This document shows, one piece after another, positions 34,499 through 46,214 of a stretch of DNA of 64,000 nucleotides. The notes beneath the pieces were generated by a model. That model did no database searches, was not told the DNA's origin, and saw nothing but the letters and a program-made list of their open reading frames with translations. Made by a program: the position numbers and the translations under genes. Position 1 is the first letter of the stretch, and each line of letters opens with the position of its first letter. This DNA comes from Eutypella sp. D-1 (taxonomy: Eukaryota; Ascomycota; Sordariomycetes; Xylariales; Diatrypaceae): NCBI GenBank assembly GCA_023313575.1, contig JAJTTP010000006.1:1860001-1924000 (forward strand), given 5' to 3'.

Positions 34499-36154
34499 TT
34501 ATCGCTGCGCGTTGCCATCTCTATCCTTGCTCCCTCCACTGCTCGAGCTGTCTAGGCTCGCGCGTTGCTTGGTTTTTCGGGGGCCGTCATCTTCGTCCTC
34601 GCTCATCAAGCCTTCAAGCTCGAACTCTTGGGCGTCTCTAACCGGAACAGTCCCGTTAAGCCGGGGTCCTAGGCGGCCCTCGGACGATTCCTTGTGTGGA
34701 GCATCGGGGGCGCTAGCGCTGTCGTATACGTTGATGAGCATGCTGACGAATACGAAGATCATGAAGGCGAGGGAGAAGAGAATCAGAACGTAGGTGGAAT
34801 AGTCCATGCCAGAACGATCCAGGAGATACATCTGCTCTTCGTTCAAACCCATGAATAGGACGCCAGAGGCATACAGCAACTGGTTCGCGGTCAGTATGAT
34901 AGCAATGCAACTATGTACCGGGCTAGGAAAACTTACAAAGATGGGAATATACTGGAAGCTGCTTGCTTCGCGACCGTCCTCGGAGAGGCCCTCCTGATCG
35001 CGGAGCACGAAGGAGATCTCGATGATCCTTGTGATGCCGGCGCCCATTAGAGTATACCCGAATATATGATGCGCCTGTTCGCTAACCGGTAGCGTCTGAG
35101 GATGAACGCTCATGGCCCACCCAGTGAGCAACAGCACAAAACCGGGAATAAAGTTGCGTTTCGGACGGCCGTAGCGGTCCTTGCTGAACCAGATGCCTGC
35201 TAAGCCGGCACACCACCAGCTGACGCCCATCGCGGTATGCTGCCAGTCGTTCTTGACCCACTCCGAGCCCCAGCGGTGCTCCGTGAAAGCATTAACGCAG
35301 CCCCACGCGGCGATGACGACGCTATCAAAGAACTCCTGTGACCGGCCTGTCCGCCTCAGCCACAGCTGTCCAACAACGAGCAGTAAAGTCAAAATGATAC
35401 CGTACGCGATGAACGCGCTGCCCATGATGAAATACGACAGGCACTGTCCCACATATGCGCCCTGGCAGAAACCCATCGCCGTGATGCCTCCAAACACCAT
35501 TTGGATCCATGCGAGTACCGGCATAATCTTGCCTAGGATGCTGTGCCCCCTCTGGACCCAGGGTCGAATCTTCGCATTGACCCCCTTCTCGAGATGTAGC
35601 TTGAGGTAGAAGCCCATAACAACCTGGAGCAGCAGGGAAATCGATAGCGTAGTCGCAAATTTATCGTGGATATTGTGTCGGAACTGGCGTCCCTTGTGCA
35701 TATGACCAAGGAAGTACCCAAGGATCGAAAGCACTGTGCCGGTCACTTGTACTGGGACGTGCCATCGTGACTTCGCGATCTAGGAGGAAGAAAGATATAA
35801 CGTGTCAGAAGACGGTCCAGTGCGATAAAAAAGTGTAATCGGGAAATAACCAGCATATAGCATAGCACTCACCCCAAGAACCATCCCGAACGGAAAGATG
35901 ACGCCCCATGTCACCGTCTGAAGAAAGATATGTACCCATAACGTGGTGTCCTGTGGCAGCAATCAGCTTCACTGATATCCCCATAGATGATGCACACCCA
36001 AACCCAGCCAGGTCTTTCATACAATTGGATCATCCGAGATAGCCTCTCCTACTGGAATAGCAGTAGTGTTACGGTTATGTCCTTCGACGCACGGCACAAC
36101 AGCTAAGCCAAGTAGAGATATCCATATGGGGGATAGAGGCGAGTTTGGTGCCAT
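34499..36154 (-). CDS. Ytp1-like multi-pass membrane protein
   Basis: Four exons, complement(36023-36154, 35873-35950, 34937-35779, 34499-34879), give 477 residues. A signal-like N-terminus (WISLLGLAVVPCVEGHNR) is followed by about ten hydrophobic segments. Typical features are HIFLQTVTWGVIFPFGMVLG, a His-rich stretch GHMHKGRQFRHNIHDKF, HSILGKIMPVLAWIQ, WQHTAMGVSWWCAG, and HHIFGYTLMGAGITRIIEI. The pattern fits the fungal Ytp1/DUF2427 family, a cytochrome-b561-like membrane protein of unknown activity; the conserved His residues could ligate haem (inference). The C-terminus is a long acidic, Ser-rich cytosolic tail. The last intron is 57 bp, a multiple of three without a stop, so retention would merely add 19 residues. 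Confidence 0.85.
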
Positions 36155-36169
36155 CCTCCCTAAATTTTG

Positions 36170-36212
36170 CTTTCTTTTTTTCTTTTTTTTTTTCTTTTTT
36201 ATTTTTTTTTTT
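36170..36212 (+). repeat. T-rich homopolymer tract
   Basis: Runs of T interrupted by single C or A residues, lying directly upstream of the Ytp1-like start codon (as an A-rich leader on that gene's strand). Confidence 0.9.
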
Positions 36213-36453
36213 GGTTTCTCGTCCGCGAAACGCTTCGTTCGTCAATCGTGTTACTATCTAGATACCTAGGTATAATGGTAGGTTTGGGATTATCGAGTGG
36301 GATTATCGAGGAATGGGTATCGTGCTACGAATTACATAGACATCGTCGTGTCATACGAGAGACAAGAAGAAAACGCAGCCCGGAATGAGTGGAGATAATG
36401 ATCGCGGACGGCAGGAGGCACGGAATTAAAACTGTACGAAGTGTATGAAGTAT

Positions 36454-36491
36454 CGCGCGCGCGCACACACACTCTCACTCACTCACTCACT
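36454..36491 (+). repeat. compound microsatellite (CG)n(CA)n(CTCA)n
   Basis: Three adjoining simple repeats, the first alternating CG and CA dinucleotides, the last CTCA tetranucleotides. The alternating purine-pyrimidine part could adopt Z-DNA. Confidence 0.9.
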
Positions 36492-36548
36492 GGGTACGTC
36501 GGAATTATGGTATGCAGGGGAGGTAACTTTAGATTACAAAATCATAAC

Positions 36549-36566
36549 AGAAAGAAAGAAAGAAAG
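36549..36566 (+). repeat. AGAA tetranucleotide microsatellite
   Basis: Four and a half copies of AGAA in non-coding DNA. Confidence 0.85.
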
Positions 36567-38165
36567 TCTCGGTGCTGGCCCCATGAGGATGATATACGTA
36601 AAGGATATACGTGAAGGTGAAGGTGAAAGTGAAGAAGATTACGGCAGCGATAGCGACAGTGAGATTTCGAGGGGCCTAGAGTAGGGGATTTGAGCAAGTT
36701 ACTACATAAGCAGGTAGGCTGGTAGGTAGGTACTTAACAGGCTGACAAGTGTATGTACCAAAGCCCGGAACTCGGATATCAGTGGTCCCGCTCCTTAACT
36801 GCCCAGTTAGGTAATTTCGTCCAATGTGCGTCAGTCTCTTCATCAGCAACAGGGATCTTATAGGACATATGGCGGGGGAGGATTTATTGACTAAGGCCGA
36901 AACTATTCCTTTCCAGTCCGCCCAGCTTCTGGAAGTCCCAAATAGGCCTTCGATTTGCAGTGACGCGGAAGCAGGCAGTCCTTACAGAGTGTACTCAGTA
37001 CTGCCAAGTAGAGCTAGTTCTAACCTTAATAAATAACTGCATAAATGGAAAACGAATCACTATATCCATATTAAATATTACACTTTATACCAAAAGAACA
37101 AATACTACGTATACACAAGGCTGACTGATTACTTTCAACTCTTGACTTTGGTTGCATATGTATGTTGAGACGATATTAAGGGTCTACAGGTATAAATATA
37201 TCGGGTATGTCATAGTCGCGGGACTGGCTGTACGGCATAATACATCTCCCAGGGGTAAGAAAGCTACAACCCATCTTTATAAGCTAGACACGAAATATGA
37301 ACCTATAGATCGATCGAGATGCTCGCGTTAAAGTGTCCATCAAGGGGTACAAAGGGACTTGTTAGCACTTCGCAGTAAGTTGTCGACCTGAGAAAAATCA
37401 TTGACGCAATGCTTTCTCTCGTTGACAAGGCCAAGAAAAAGCGACAAAGCCCGTGCCGTCACAAAAGGTAGGACCCCCTAAAGCTCATTGATCGAAGCGA
37501 TAACCGCGATAAATTCGCGGTGTCTCTCATTTTTATGGTGTTCCGGATAGCTGCGACGAACTGGACGAATAGCGTAAAATGCGCTGTTGTGATGCGTGCC
37601 GTGATGACCTTCCAAATCAAGGACGGCACGACGTACAACGGTAGTGCGTTCCAGGCCATCCTATTCCTGATATTGCATTGCGATGTCATTCAGGTCTCGT
37701 GATAAAGAGCAAGGTGCAGAATCCGCGAGGCTATGTATTGGGCACTTCAACTCATCATCACAAGGCCGACCTTACTATTTCCGGCGGACAAACATTGGTA
37801 GGCGACTCTAAGGGGTCTTTGACCCGTGACGTGCAGCAAAATCTCGGGTCGACATGCGGCTTTGTTCGGGCCGAAGCTCAAGTCCTGACTCCTTTGGCAG
37901 CCTTTGAGCAACGTCAAACCTCTCACAACTTGATGCTCTTTGCCACCATGAGGGTATATGAGGCAGTTGCGCAGTCAAGGGATGGCGGCAGCATGCCGCC
38001 TTTCTTCCTCACAGGAGCCAAGGAAGTTCACGAATAAAACTTTGGGATTGCCTCTTAAGAACACGACAGCACATTTCCGGCTCCAAAGCAACCCTAGTCA
38101 AACAATTCCAATCCTACATTGTCAAAACATTCCTTGAAGATTTGCCTGTATTTCCTTCGATCATA

Positions 38166-38990
38166 ATGGTCTCCTTTTATACTACTCTAGCCTTCTTCGG
38201 CACGGTTGCCCTCGCCGCCTGGGAGGGTAAGCCAAAGAACGGCGCTTCGGCCGATGGAGTCAAGTTCCTGGGGTGCGCCAACGAGGTGCCGTCGCCGAAC
38301 CGCGCGCTAACCGGGCCCTCTTTCTCGAGAGATCAGGCATCGGTCGAAAGCTGTCGGAAATTCTGCGAGGACAACAACTTCTGGATGTTCGGCGTTGAAG
38401 CCGGCCGCGAGTGCTTCTGTGGCAAGTACATCGGCTTCGGGGCCACGCTCCTGCCCACGTCCGACATCTGCGACATGCCCTGCACGGGGAACAACCAGCA
38501 GATGTGCGGTGGCTGGGGCCGGGTTTCCATCTACAACATCACCGACTACAAGGGCGCTACCGCGCCGGGTCAGGTCGGCAGCTATAACTGGAAGTCCTGC
38601 TACATGGAACCCATGGAAGAACGAGCCCTGCCCACTCTCGTCATGGCCGACGACAACATGACTGTCGACAAGTGCATGACGGCCTGCGGCGCGAGCGGCT
38701 TCAAGTACTGCGGCCTCGAATACGGGCGCGAGTGTTGGGGCGGTAATACCCTGGACCCCAACCTCTCCATGGCGAACGACCCGTCCTGCGCCATGCAGTG
38801 TGACTGCCCCTGCCCCGGTAACAAGAACCAGATGTGTGGTGGTCGCGCCACACTCGCCGTCTACCAGAAGAAGAACGCACAGAGGGACGTCAACGGCCTG
38901 AATCCGGATTCCGTCCGAGCAATGAAGGGCCGCTTTATGAGGGTTCGGAGATCGAACGGGCGGACGGATACTGTTGCGGAAGAGATCTAG
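38166..38990 (+). CDS. secreted protein with two WSC domains
   Basis: Single exon, 274 residues. The ATG at 38166 is used because it gives a signal peptide (FYTTLAFFGTVALAAWEG); the upstream open frame has only a TTG. Two WSC domains follow, at about residues 30-120 and 135-230. Each has the spaced Cys pattern: FLGCANE, SCRKFCEDNNFWMFGVEAG, RECFCG, CTGNNQQMCGG in the first, and SCYMEP, KCMTACGASGFKYCGLEYG, RECWGG, CPGNKNQMCGG in the second. WSC domains bind cell-wall carbohydrate in stress sensors and in copper-radical oxidases. No transmembrane segment or enzyme domain is attached, so this is probably a soluble wall- or glucan-binding lectin-like protein. A short Arg-rich tail ends the protein. 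Confidence 0.88.
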   Translation: MVSFYTTLAFFGTVALAAWEGKPKNGASADGVKFLGCANEVPSPNRALTGPSFSRDQASVESCRKFCEDNNFWMFGVEAGRECFCGKYIGFGATLLPTSDICDMPCTGNNQQMCGGWGRVSIYNITDYKGATAPGQVGSYNWKSCYMEPMEERALPTLVMADDNMTVDKCMTACGASGFKYCGLEYGRECWGGNTLDPNLSMANDPSCAMQCDCPCPGNKNQMCGGRATLAVYQKKNAQRDVNGLNPDSVRAMKGRFMRVRRSNGRTDTVAEEI

Positions 38991-41225
38991 CTGAGTGGTG
39001 TGTATGATATTGGTATCTAGGAGTAGGTCTACGGGGAGGATTTCTCATGCTGGTTTGGATATGATATCAGGGGTTCTGTAAAACATTCCGCGGGCTGTCA
39101 GAGGCTCCTCATCTTCTCAACACTTTCTCTATTACAGGTACATTCTTCGACATTCGCTTCTTGTTCTCATCATTTTTTATGGTACGATAGAGCAGCCAAA
39201 AGCAAATCAAGTCTTGTATGTCCTTATTCTTTGTAAATTCTGAACATGCTCCTGCGCCCGCGTCCCGTACGATTCCGCCGAACTCCCTCCTCCTCAAAAC
39301 TGGAAGTTTCTGAGACGGCATGATCCCTGTTTACGAATGAGGTTCAGCATATGCAGAATCTATGAGCGCGTGTTCGACACCGCTGAAAGAAATCCGATCA
39401 CATGTGACTCTGTTGCTAGATTGCTATTCTGTACTACTAAAAGATAAGAAGCGAGAGTAGAAAGTGCCGTGCGTCATCCGACTTGCACATACACTTCCCC
39501 GTCTTGTTTGCTTTCCAATGACTCACTCTGAGACAAGATGACATGCTTATAATAAGAAAAAATATCAATCCTAGAGCTACATCGCTGCTCTGGGCTGTTT
39601 TTCCTGCCCACTTGGACTCCTCCAGCAGGGAACCGCCGTTTCTTCCATATCAGAGATTCATCACGTGCTGCTCACCACCACGGATATCAGAGGTTTCCTT
39701 TATTTGAAGCGTCAAGAAAAAAAAGGCAAACTACCAGTGCTTTCCGTGAAACCCATAGCGACGGCCCATGGTCGTACATTTACAGATACCAGCCAGCTCA
39801 ACACTGTCTGGTCTGCCTAGTTCCTACGCCTATACCCAGCGTGGCAAAGGGACCGGACGACAGGGGGGGCTGCTCTGTCCTCTTCCAATCCATACACTCC
39901 ACTACTTCAAAAGGCACGTCAGCCGTGTAATAACAAGCACGTCATGTCCCCTCGTCTCACAGCTTCCAGTCCGAAAGTGGGGAGGGGTGAAGCATCCCAC
40001 AGGCGCAGTTACGGGCATACGGAGGCCTCGTGGACGGATTTCTCAAGTAACTCAAGCAACGGCGACGGCGTCCACTGCGACGGCATGTTCAGGTCCCGGC
40101 GTCTGCGGCTACCGCAACTTACGAGGTGTTTAAGGGGGCTTTTCGGCGGGCGGCGGCGGTGGCGGTGGCGATGGTCATGGCGTCGGCGGTCCGCTGATGA
40201 TAGTGGGCGTCCCGCGCTCCATGGCGACGAGACATCATCTTTTCGCGGGGTTAAACCAGCTTGCATACGGCCCCGTTCTGTCCCGAACCTGCCGCGAATT
40301 TCTGGAAGATGGGTCTAGGGCTTTCTTTTGCGTAGAGATTCGTGCCAGCGGGGTAAGCGCGTATAAAAATCGGAAGGATACCTACTACTTACCTTTTACG
40401 CGATCTCTTATATGTGACGAGACTGCTATGCCGTCTGTGGTAACTCACAGATGGTGCCTTGCGAAGGATTCTAGCATACAATCATGCTGCCGAGCAGTTA
40501 GAATGTCTCGGAACTTGTGCCCTAACAGTGTCACCGCTATGGGTGTGGTCGGTTCAGCGAAGACCGACCTCTCCTATTTCTCAGGACCGCAGTGACGGCA
40601 TGTCTATCTACTCCTTGTAGTATCGTGTTTAGAAGATCGAAGTGATGTGATAGGAATCGTATATTGACATGAAGAAAGGGAGGACCACTAGCTGCGGACT
40701 GGGGGGACCCCCTATATATATCCTGGCGATCACCGGCCTTAAGGTCCCCTGCTTTACTATATCCTCCCTGCTATAGAACAGCCCCACCAGATAAGGCTCG
40801 GCTGACAGTGACATGCAGTCGGTCTTATTCTTTTGAGAGTGCATGTTTGCAGTCGAAAGGCACGCTAAGATCACGAACTAGAGAATTGCGTCTTGGCCTA
40901 GTTTGCCTGTCGACTTGAAATCTTGCAGTACTTAGTACCTACATCTAAAATAGCATGGCTACGAGAAACTTCTTGAAGGGCATTTAGGGCGAGACAGGCT
41001 GGGAACATTGCCATATAGAAATAGTATATCATTATTAGTTATAGGTACTTCCTCGCACCTATTCCACCGTTTCGTTTCTATCCATTCCATTTCTAAGTTC
41101 TTGGTAATGACTTAGCACTTCATTAACCTTATGAAACCCCCAATCCCTTTCTATGAACCATATCTCGTTTATCCTATCTCCCTTATAACGACCGCGGATG
41201 ATATCAGACGTGCAATCCTAGGTCC
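38991..41225. other. intergenic region
   Basis: About 2.2 kb between convergent genes. No frame is supported. A strongly GC-rich, G-triplet patch lies at about 40040-40210 with overlapping frames on both strands (Arg/Trp-rich on plus, His/Arg-rich on minus), as simple GGCGGT-like repeats give. Confidence 0.5.
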
Positions 41226-42079
41226 TTAACCCAGCTTCTGAGCTTGGACCTTGCGTGGCCACCATATGGCGAAGAGAACCATAACTATCCACATCAGGAC
41301 AGAGTCGAATGTGTAGAGCGTCCACTCATGCTGCAGAAGGTAGCCGTCTCGACCCATGGCGAACTCAACGACTCGAAAGAAGCTTCGTACCAGGATGAGC
41401 ACGCTTACAGCGTAAAGCATGTACATGGTCGGTAGCCAGCTGCCTGTGTCCTCGGTTACCGCGCCAACCGAATACTTGTTATATCGTACGTGGAATACCA
41501 CAGCCGTTACCATGAACAGGCTGAACATGACGATCTGGATGGCTAGGCCACCAATGACGATGTCTTGTCCAAGTTTCATGCTACCCCCTTTGGCCATTAG
41601 CCCCGCACCACCGGCTTGCACGAAGAATGCCACGATATCACCCGCGACGAATATTATCGTGAGCCATCTGACGGGAACGATCGAGTAATGCTCTCCCTTC
41701 GCCTGTCGAATAATACGGGAGAGGACCATGTAGATCGACGCCGCGAACAGGACCGGCGGGATGAGGATGAAGGTGCTCTGAATGATGTAGGGCAGAAGTT
41801 CGCCGGTGTTGAAGTGTGACACGCAGCGGGCACTATAGCCTCCTATCTCCACTGTATGGATAACTGGTCAGAGACGGCAATGAATGATTTTAGGAGAGGG
41901 GCTTGCTTACAGAGACCACCGAAGATGAAAGGTAAACAAAACCAGAGTCGACTTCGGAACAATAGTGCTGCGTGCCATATGGTAGCTACCGAGAACAGCC
42001 CGAGGAAAACGACTGCTGCTGGGAGCGAAGGCACATAATCCCATAAGTAGAACCCATTGTATGGCACGAGTTCCGGCAT
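41226..42079 (-). CDS. RTA1-like lipid-translocating exporter
   Basis: Two exons, complement(41911-42079, 41226-41851), give 264 residues with about seven membrane segments. The start YNGFYLWDYVPSLPAAVVFLGLF fits the family's first helix. The joined segment CLPFIFGGLLEIGGYSAR covers helix 3, and later come YIIQSTFILIPPVLFAASIYMVLSRII, VAGDIVAFFVQAGGAGLMAKG and YAVSVLILVRSFFRVVEFAMG, the RTA1 core. Family members (Rta1, Rsb1) confer resistance to aminocholesterol or sphingoid bases and are thought to move lipids outward across the plasma membrane. The intron is 59 bp. The substrate cannot be inferred. It lies divergent from a UPC2-like regulator 0.9 kb away, which may control it. Confidence 0.88.
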
Positions 42080-43010
42080 GATTGCGCTGCCACAGTTGTA
42101 GAATATTCCGACTGATGATAAGAAATAAGAAATAATGTTGTCGCTCTATGGAGGTCAAGTTGGCAGGATGTTATAGATCGAGAGAGCTTTCATGAGACTG
42201 GAGGTCTGCCAAGGTCTTATATTATACTACTCTACCGTTTGCACAGCCTTCCTGTTCTAGCCTTGTTTTTATTTTTCTGCCTGGATAACAGTCGCTGTCG
42301 TTCATTAGTGCCTGGCTCGCGATCTCGTAAAAACTCAGAAGGAGCTGGCGCAGCTAAGGTGGCATACTAAATAAAGCATAGAGACCAAATACAGACAGGG
42401 AAAAACCGGCGCCAACGTGAAACTACAGGAACTACATGATGCTTAGAGCAGTAAAGTCACAGAGTTGCGGTTTGACATATGTATTATCAGTGATAGATAT
42501 TTTTCTGGCGTGATATTGTTGATTCTAGAAGGAAAACGTAGCTGTGGTCTCGATCCTGTCTAAACAAGACCCCTGAATCGTGGCTGGTCCATAACCTGTG
42601 ATTCGGGTATAAAAAAGGGGATCTCTTCAAAAGACCAATCGCATTTGCTTCTATCCGGCAGGCCCGCCTTTCGAACCCCTACCACCTCGGATACAGTACA
42701 ATCCGATTGGATCAGAGTACTAGCGCGATCTGTATTCAAGATGCTCGAAATGTCCTAGGACGAACTAAGAGAGTGAGCGGCGTTCCAGGGATTTGACTAG
42801 GCAGCCAGATTTAGCCCAGACCACATATCTTACTCGCGCAGCACCGTATTCGTCGTATTCTTCGTATATTATGGAAGGGTTTCCTCAACTCAATCCGAGT
42901 CCAGGAAGGAAAGTATCTTCTCACTCTTTCGTTTGTCGCGCCTCTTAGATTTATGCGACGGGCCTTAACCAACGAGAAGGCAATCCGAGATTTCGAGTAA
43001 CTGATTCAGA
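42080..43010. promoter_or_regulatory. divergent promoter region, RTA1 / Zn2Cys6 regulator
   Basis: A 0.9-kb region between divergent start codons with no supported gene. It should hold both promoters. TATAAAA occurs at about 42608 in GGGTATAAAAAAGGGG. I see no clear operator. Confidence 0.4.
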
Positions 43011-44379
43011 ATGCGAAGACCTCACAAGAAGTCCCGGTTCGGTACAGTCCCGCCCCGATTGTCGTTGTAGGAGCCTGCATTCGCTAACTTAGAGCTCTAT
43101 GTTGCACAAATGTCTGCTGCCCGAGGGTATCTGGGGTGGTGCCAATGGGATGAGCAGATGTTGTATTTTCTCTGTTCTAACTCCTCAGCCCACTTCTTCC
43201 CACCCCACCCCAGGGTCTCGGGGAGCGGCATCCGTGCAGCTCGGAGTGGTCCCTAAAGGTTGTAAGGATTGTAAACTGAGGAAAGTGAAGTGTGATGAAG
43301 TCCGGCCTTCATGTTCCCGGTGTAAAACGAATGGGAGAGACTGCTCGTATTTTAATACGCCGAAAGCGGGGCAAGTTCGGACACCTGGGTCTACTTTATC
43401 CGTACCAACTCCGGAGCCGGCTCGGAGAATCCCGAGCGAGCCAAGCCTCCCAACTCCAACGCAAACATTTCCAGCCGAGTACATCAACACGTGGGATGGT
43501 CCCTACAACTACAGCCTACTTCACTTCGAATTACAAGATCATTATCGAGAGCATCTCCTCGGTCTTGTCGACTCAGCCAGTCCCTACTTTAGCCGGTTGC
43601 TTACACGCGTTTTCAAAGATGCCTTACATACCCCGTATCTGATGGATGAATTGCTGGCTTATGCCGCAGCACACAAGAGTACCCTTCCGGGCGAACACTG
43701 CAGCTTATATCGTACAGAGTCAACTAAGCTACAGACACGAGCCCTGAGTGCATTCCGTCATGAACAGGCCATGGGTGTAGCAAAGCCGCTGGCGACCTTC
43801 GTCTTCTCCACCCTCCTTGGCCAGCACGTATTGTTCGATGCCTTTTCAGAAACCACGGATTTGCCAACTGTATTAGACAGGTTCGCACAATGCGTAGGAA
43901 TACATCACGGTATCCGGACAATCGCAGGTCAGCACTGGGATAAGATAAGCGAACATCTTCGAAGCGATCGGGCCTATACGACGACAGAGGATATTACCGC
44001 GACCGGAACCGACTGTGATGATCTTCTCCACAATCTCAAACAGAGTGAACTAAATCAGGACACCCTCAAAGTATACCAGCAAACGATAAGGATTTTACAG
44101 TATCTCCTGGATTCGGTACAAGCGGATTATGGCCGGCGGATTATGGCCGTGCAGGAATGGACGATCCGAATATCGCGGGAGTACATTGTGCTCCTCCAAC
44201 AGAGACGTCCCGAGGCCATCGTGATATTGGCATACTACGCCGTACTTCTACATTATGCGAAAGACTACTGGGCCATCGGCGGTTCAGGGAAATTCCTGAT
44301 AGGCTCAATTTCGAGCCATCTGGGCCATTATTGGGCAGATTGGCTTATATGGCCAAACCAAGTAGTTAATGAGACATGA
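43011..44379 (+). CDS. UPC2-like Zn2Cys6 transcription factor
   Basis: Two exons, 43011-43041 and 43259-44379, give 383 residues. The first exon encodes MRRPHKKSRF, the usual start of this family, and splices straight into GCKDCKLRKVKCDEVRPS, SCSRCKTNGRDCSYF. The spacing is exactly Cys-x2-Cys-x6-Cys-x6-Cys-x2-Cys-x6-Cys. The longer open frame from 43099 lacks this start and is probably intron read-through. A Pro/Ser linker follows, then a fungal-specific helical domain at about 95-383 (LLHFELQDHYREHLLGL, ending VILAYYAVLLHYAKDYW). It probably activates genes in the nucleus in response to a small ligand. Likely targets are the neighbouring RTA1 and hydrolase genes (inference from proximity only). 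Its C-terminal domain resembles that of the regulator at 46.6-47.9 kb. Confidence 0.85.
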
Positions 44380-44794
44380 ACTTATACAGGCATGCTGGCT
44401 TCAGCTCTCTAAGATTTTTCAATCGGGCATCACGACGGTAGCTTAACCTCGAGCTTAGGCTTAGTATCTAATTATTCCAAAGAAAGAAAGCGCCAAATCT
44501 AACAATCCCACGAGAAGGTCACGGGGCGCTATTCAATTAATTTACTGGAACTTTCTAATCTATATAAATAACTCTTCTAACCACACCCCTAAGTACCGAG
44601 AGGAAGGTTGGTGGGTTTGCGATATCACTTATTTCCCTTAAGCCTTATGCTTGAATATTACAAAATGCCCAAACAGGATATGGCTTTCGACTGAACGTGT
44701 CCTTCGTTGACTTGGCGGGGGGAGGGGGGGGGGGGGCGAAATGGACACACAGAATATGACAGGAGTGATACAAAACCTCAATACCTCACTCGGG
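44380..44794. other. convergent intergenic region
   Basis: 3' region between the Zn2Cys6 gene and the hydrolase gene; contains a G6-A-G13 tract and nothing else recognised. Confidence 0.6.
44717..44736 (+). repeat. poly-G tract (G6 A G13)
   Basis: A 20-base G run with one A, nearly identical to the tract at 5899-5917. Confidence 0.9.
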
Positions 44795-46214
44795 TCAATA
44801 CTCGAGGTAGCTACCGCTGTTCCAACCGACCTGTTCTTCGAACCAATCCAGAATGACTTGGTTGCTTAGCACACTGGCTCCAAGCGAACAATGTTCACCC
44901 GCCCCGTCAATGGACTTGAAGTTATAGTAAGTGGCGCGGTCCCGCCCCAATCTCTCCGCGAGCAACTTAGCCTGCCTAGGGAAAAACATATCATTCTGAG
45001 CGTCGCCCACGAAGACAGGTGCCTTAATGTCGTCCACGAGCCCCTCCAGGGTGTAGTTCTGTACCTTCTTAAACCAGTCAAATGGGGTGTCTGCCTTAAA
45101 CGCCCATAAACCTTGGTCGACTCCCCACCGGACCTTGGTGGGGGCCGAAGGCTGCGCTCGAACCCGATTAATGGCGTTATTGAATGCCGTTGCATTTCCC
45201 GAGCGGAACAGCGCCATGGCCTCCGGACCAAACTGGTCCGCCATGCCCTGCCCAAAGTCGTAGATTCCATTGAATGCGATGACAGCAGCGAGGCGGTTAT
45301 CAAAAGCCGCGGCGCGGGGAGCGAGGTAGCCCCCGAACGACGTCCCCCAGAGTCCGATTCGGTCGGCGTCGATTTCAGACCGTGTCAACGCGTAGTCCAC
45401 GACGGGAGAGACGACCTTCTCCCAATCGGGAATGAAGCCGAGCTGTTGCTGTCGCCGTACTGTTGGCTGACCGGGCCCCTCGTAGGTAATGACGTTCATA
45501 CCGCGCTGCAAGACGGCCTCGCCTACGGTATGGTACATCTCTTCCTGGGATCCATCGAAGCCACTACACATAATGATCGTGGGACGACGACCTGGTAAGC
45601 CAGTGCCATAAAAGACAGCCGGCACCTCAAAGCCATCGGCATGTATGGTGATTCTCTCTCCAGGTACGGGAAGTAGTGCGATGGCCGAGTTGAAAGCAGC
45701 GAGCTGCTTGTCCCATAGCGAATAGATTCTAGGATCGCTCGTGTTACCGTGAAGGTAGAAATCCGCCGAGCGGTAGTAGTTGGCCTCCCGGAACCACGCG
45801 TTCCTGGCCGATATGGGATGTTGGCTGGAGTTGATTGCTTGAGCGGTATCGTGGACGCGATTCGCGAGGTCATTGAACGCGGTGTAGTAACTTTCGAAAT
45901 CGCCCGGCACGATCTTGTTTGCCGCCACCAACACCTCGCCTATGTCGGAACCTTGATAAGGTGCAACAGATAGCGCACGGAGGAGTTCGAAGTGGAAGTC
46001 GGAATCTGAACTGAGCTGTAGCATAGAAGGTCCTGTCTCATTGTCTCGTTTGATATTGCCCATCCCGTTGCGCGCGATGGTAGAGCCCTAGATCAGCCTA
46101 TGTTAGCTGTTTGAACTTCAGATACCTCCTATCTGGCGTTTATCTCTCACTTACCTCTATCAGGCCTGAAAATCCCAAGCTCGCAAGGAGCATTGCTATC
46201 CCGAGAATCTGCAT
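44795..46214 (-). CDS. secreted alpha/beta hydrolase (DUF1100/FrsA-like)
   Basis: Two exons, complement(46155-46214, 44795-46087), give 450 residues. The short first exon encodes a signal peptide (MQILGIAMLLASLGFSG), which the single-exon frame lacks. The body has a helical N-terminal part, then the alpha/beta core: PTIIMCSGFDGSQEEMYH (oxyanion region), INVITYEGPGQP-like strand, nucleophile elbow GLWGTSFGGYLAPR with Ser near 270, acid in VGDAQNDMFF and His in GAGEHCSLGA. The layout matches the fungal group that includes 2,6-dihydroxypseudooxynicotine hydrolase-like and Ayg1-like C-C bond or ester hydrolases; the substrate is unknown. Secretion would point to nutrient or toxin breakdown outside the cell. 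It lies between two related Zn2Cys6 regulator genes. Confidence 0.85.

Larger units (their letters stand above)
36155..38165. other. intergenic region rich in simple repeats
   Basis: A 2-kb promoter/intergenic region between the divergent Ytp1-like and WSC genes. It holds the T-rich, CG/CA/CTCA and AAAG repeats listed separately. A 119-codon plus-strand frame (37678-38037) starts only at TTG and has no motif, so it is not called. Confidence 0.55.

Noticed and set aside
37678..38037. 119-codon plus-strand frame upstream of the WSC gene
   Set aside because: It begins only at a TTG, has no motif and no splice-supported extension; a competing hydrophobic minus frame at 37459-37689 is equally unsupported.
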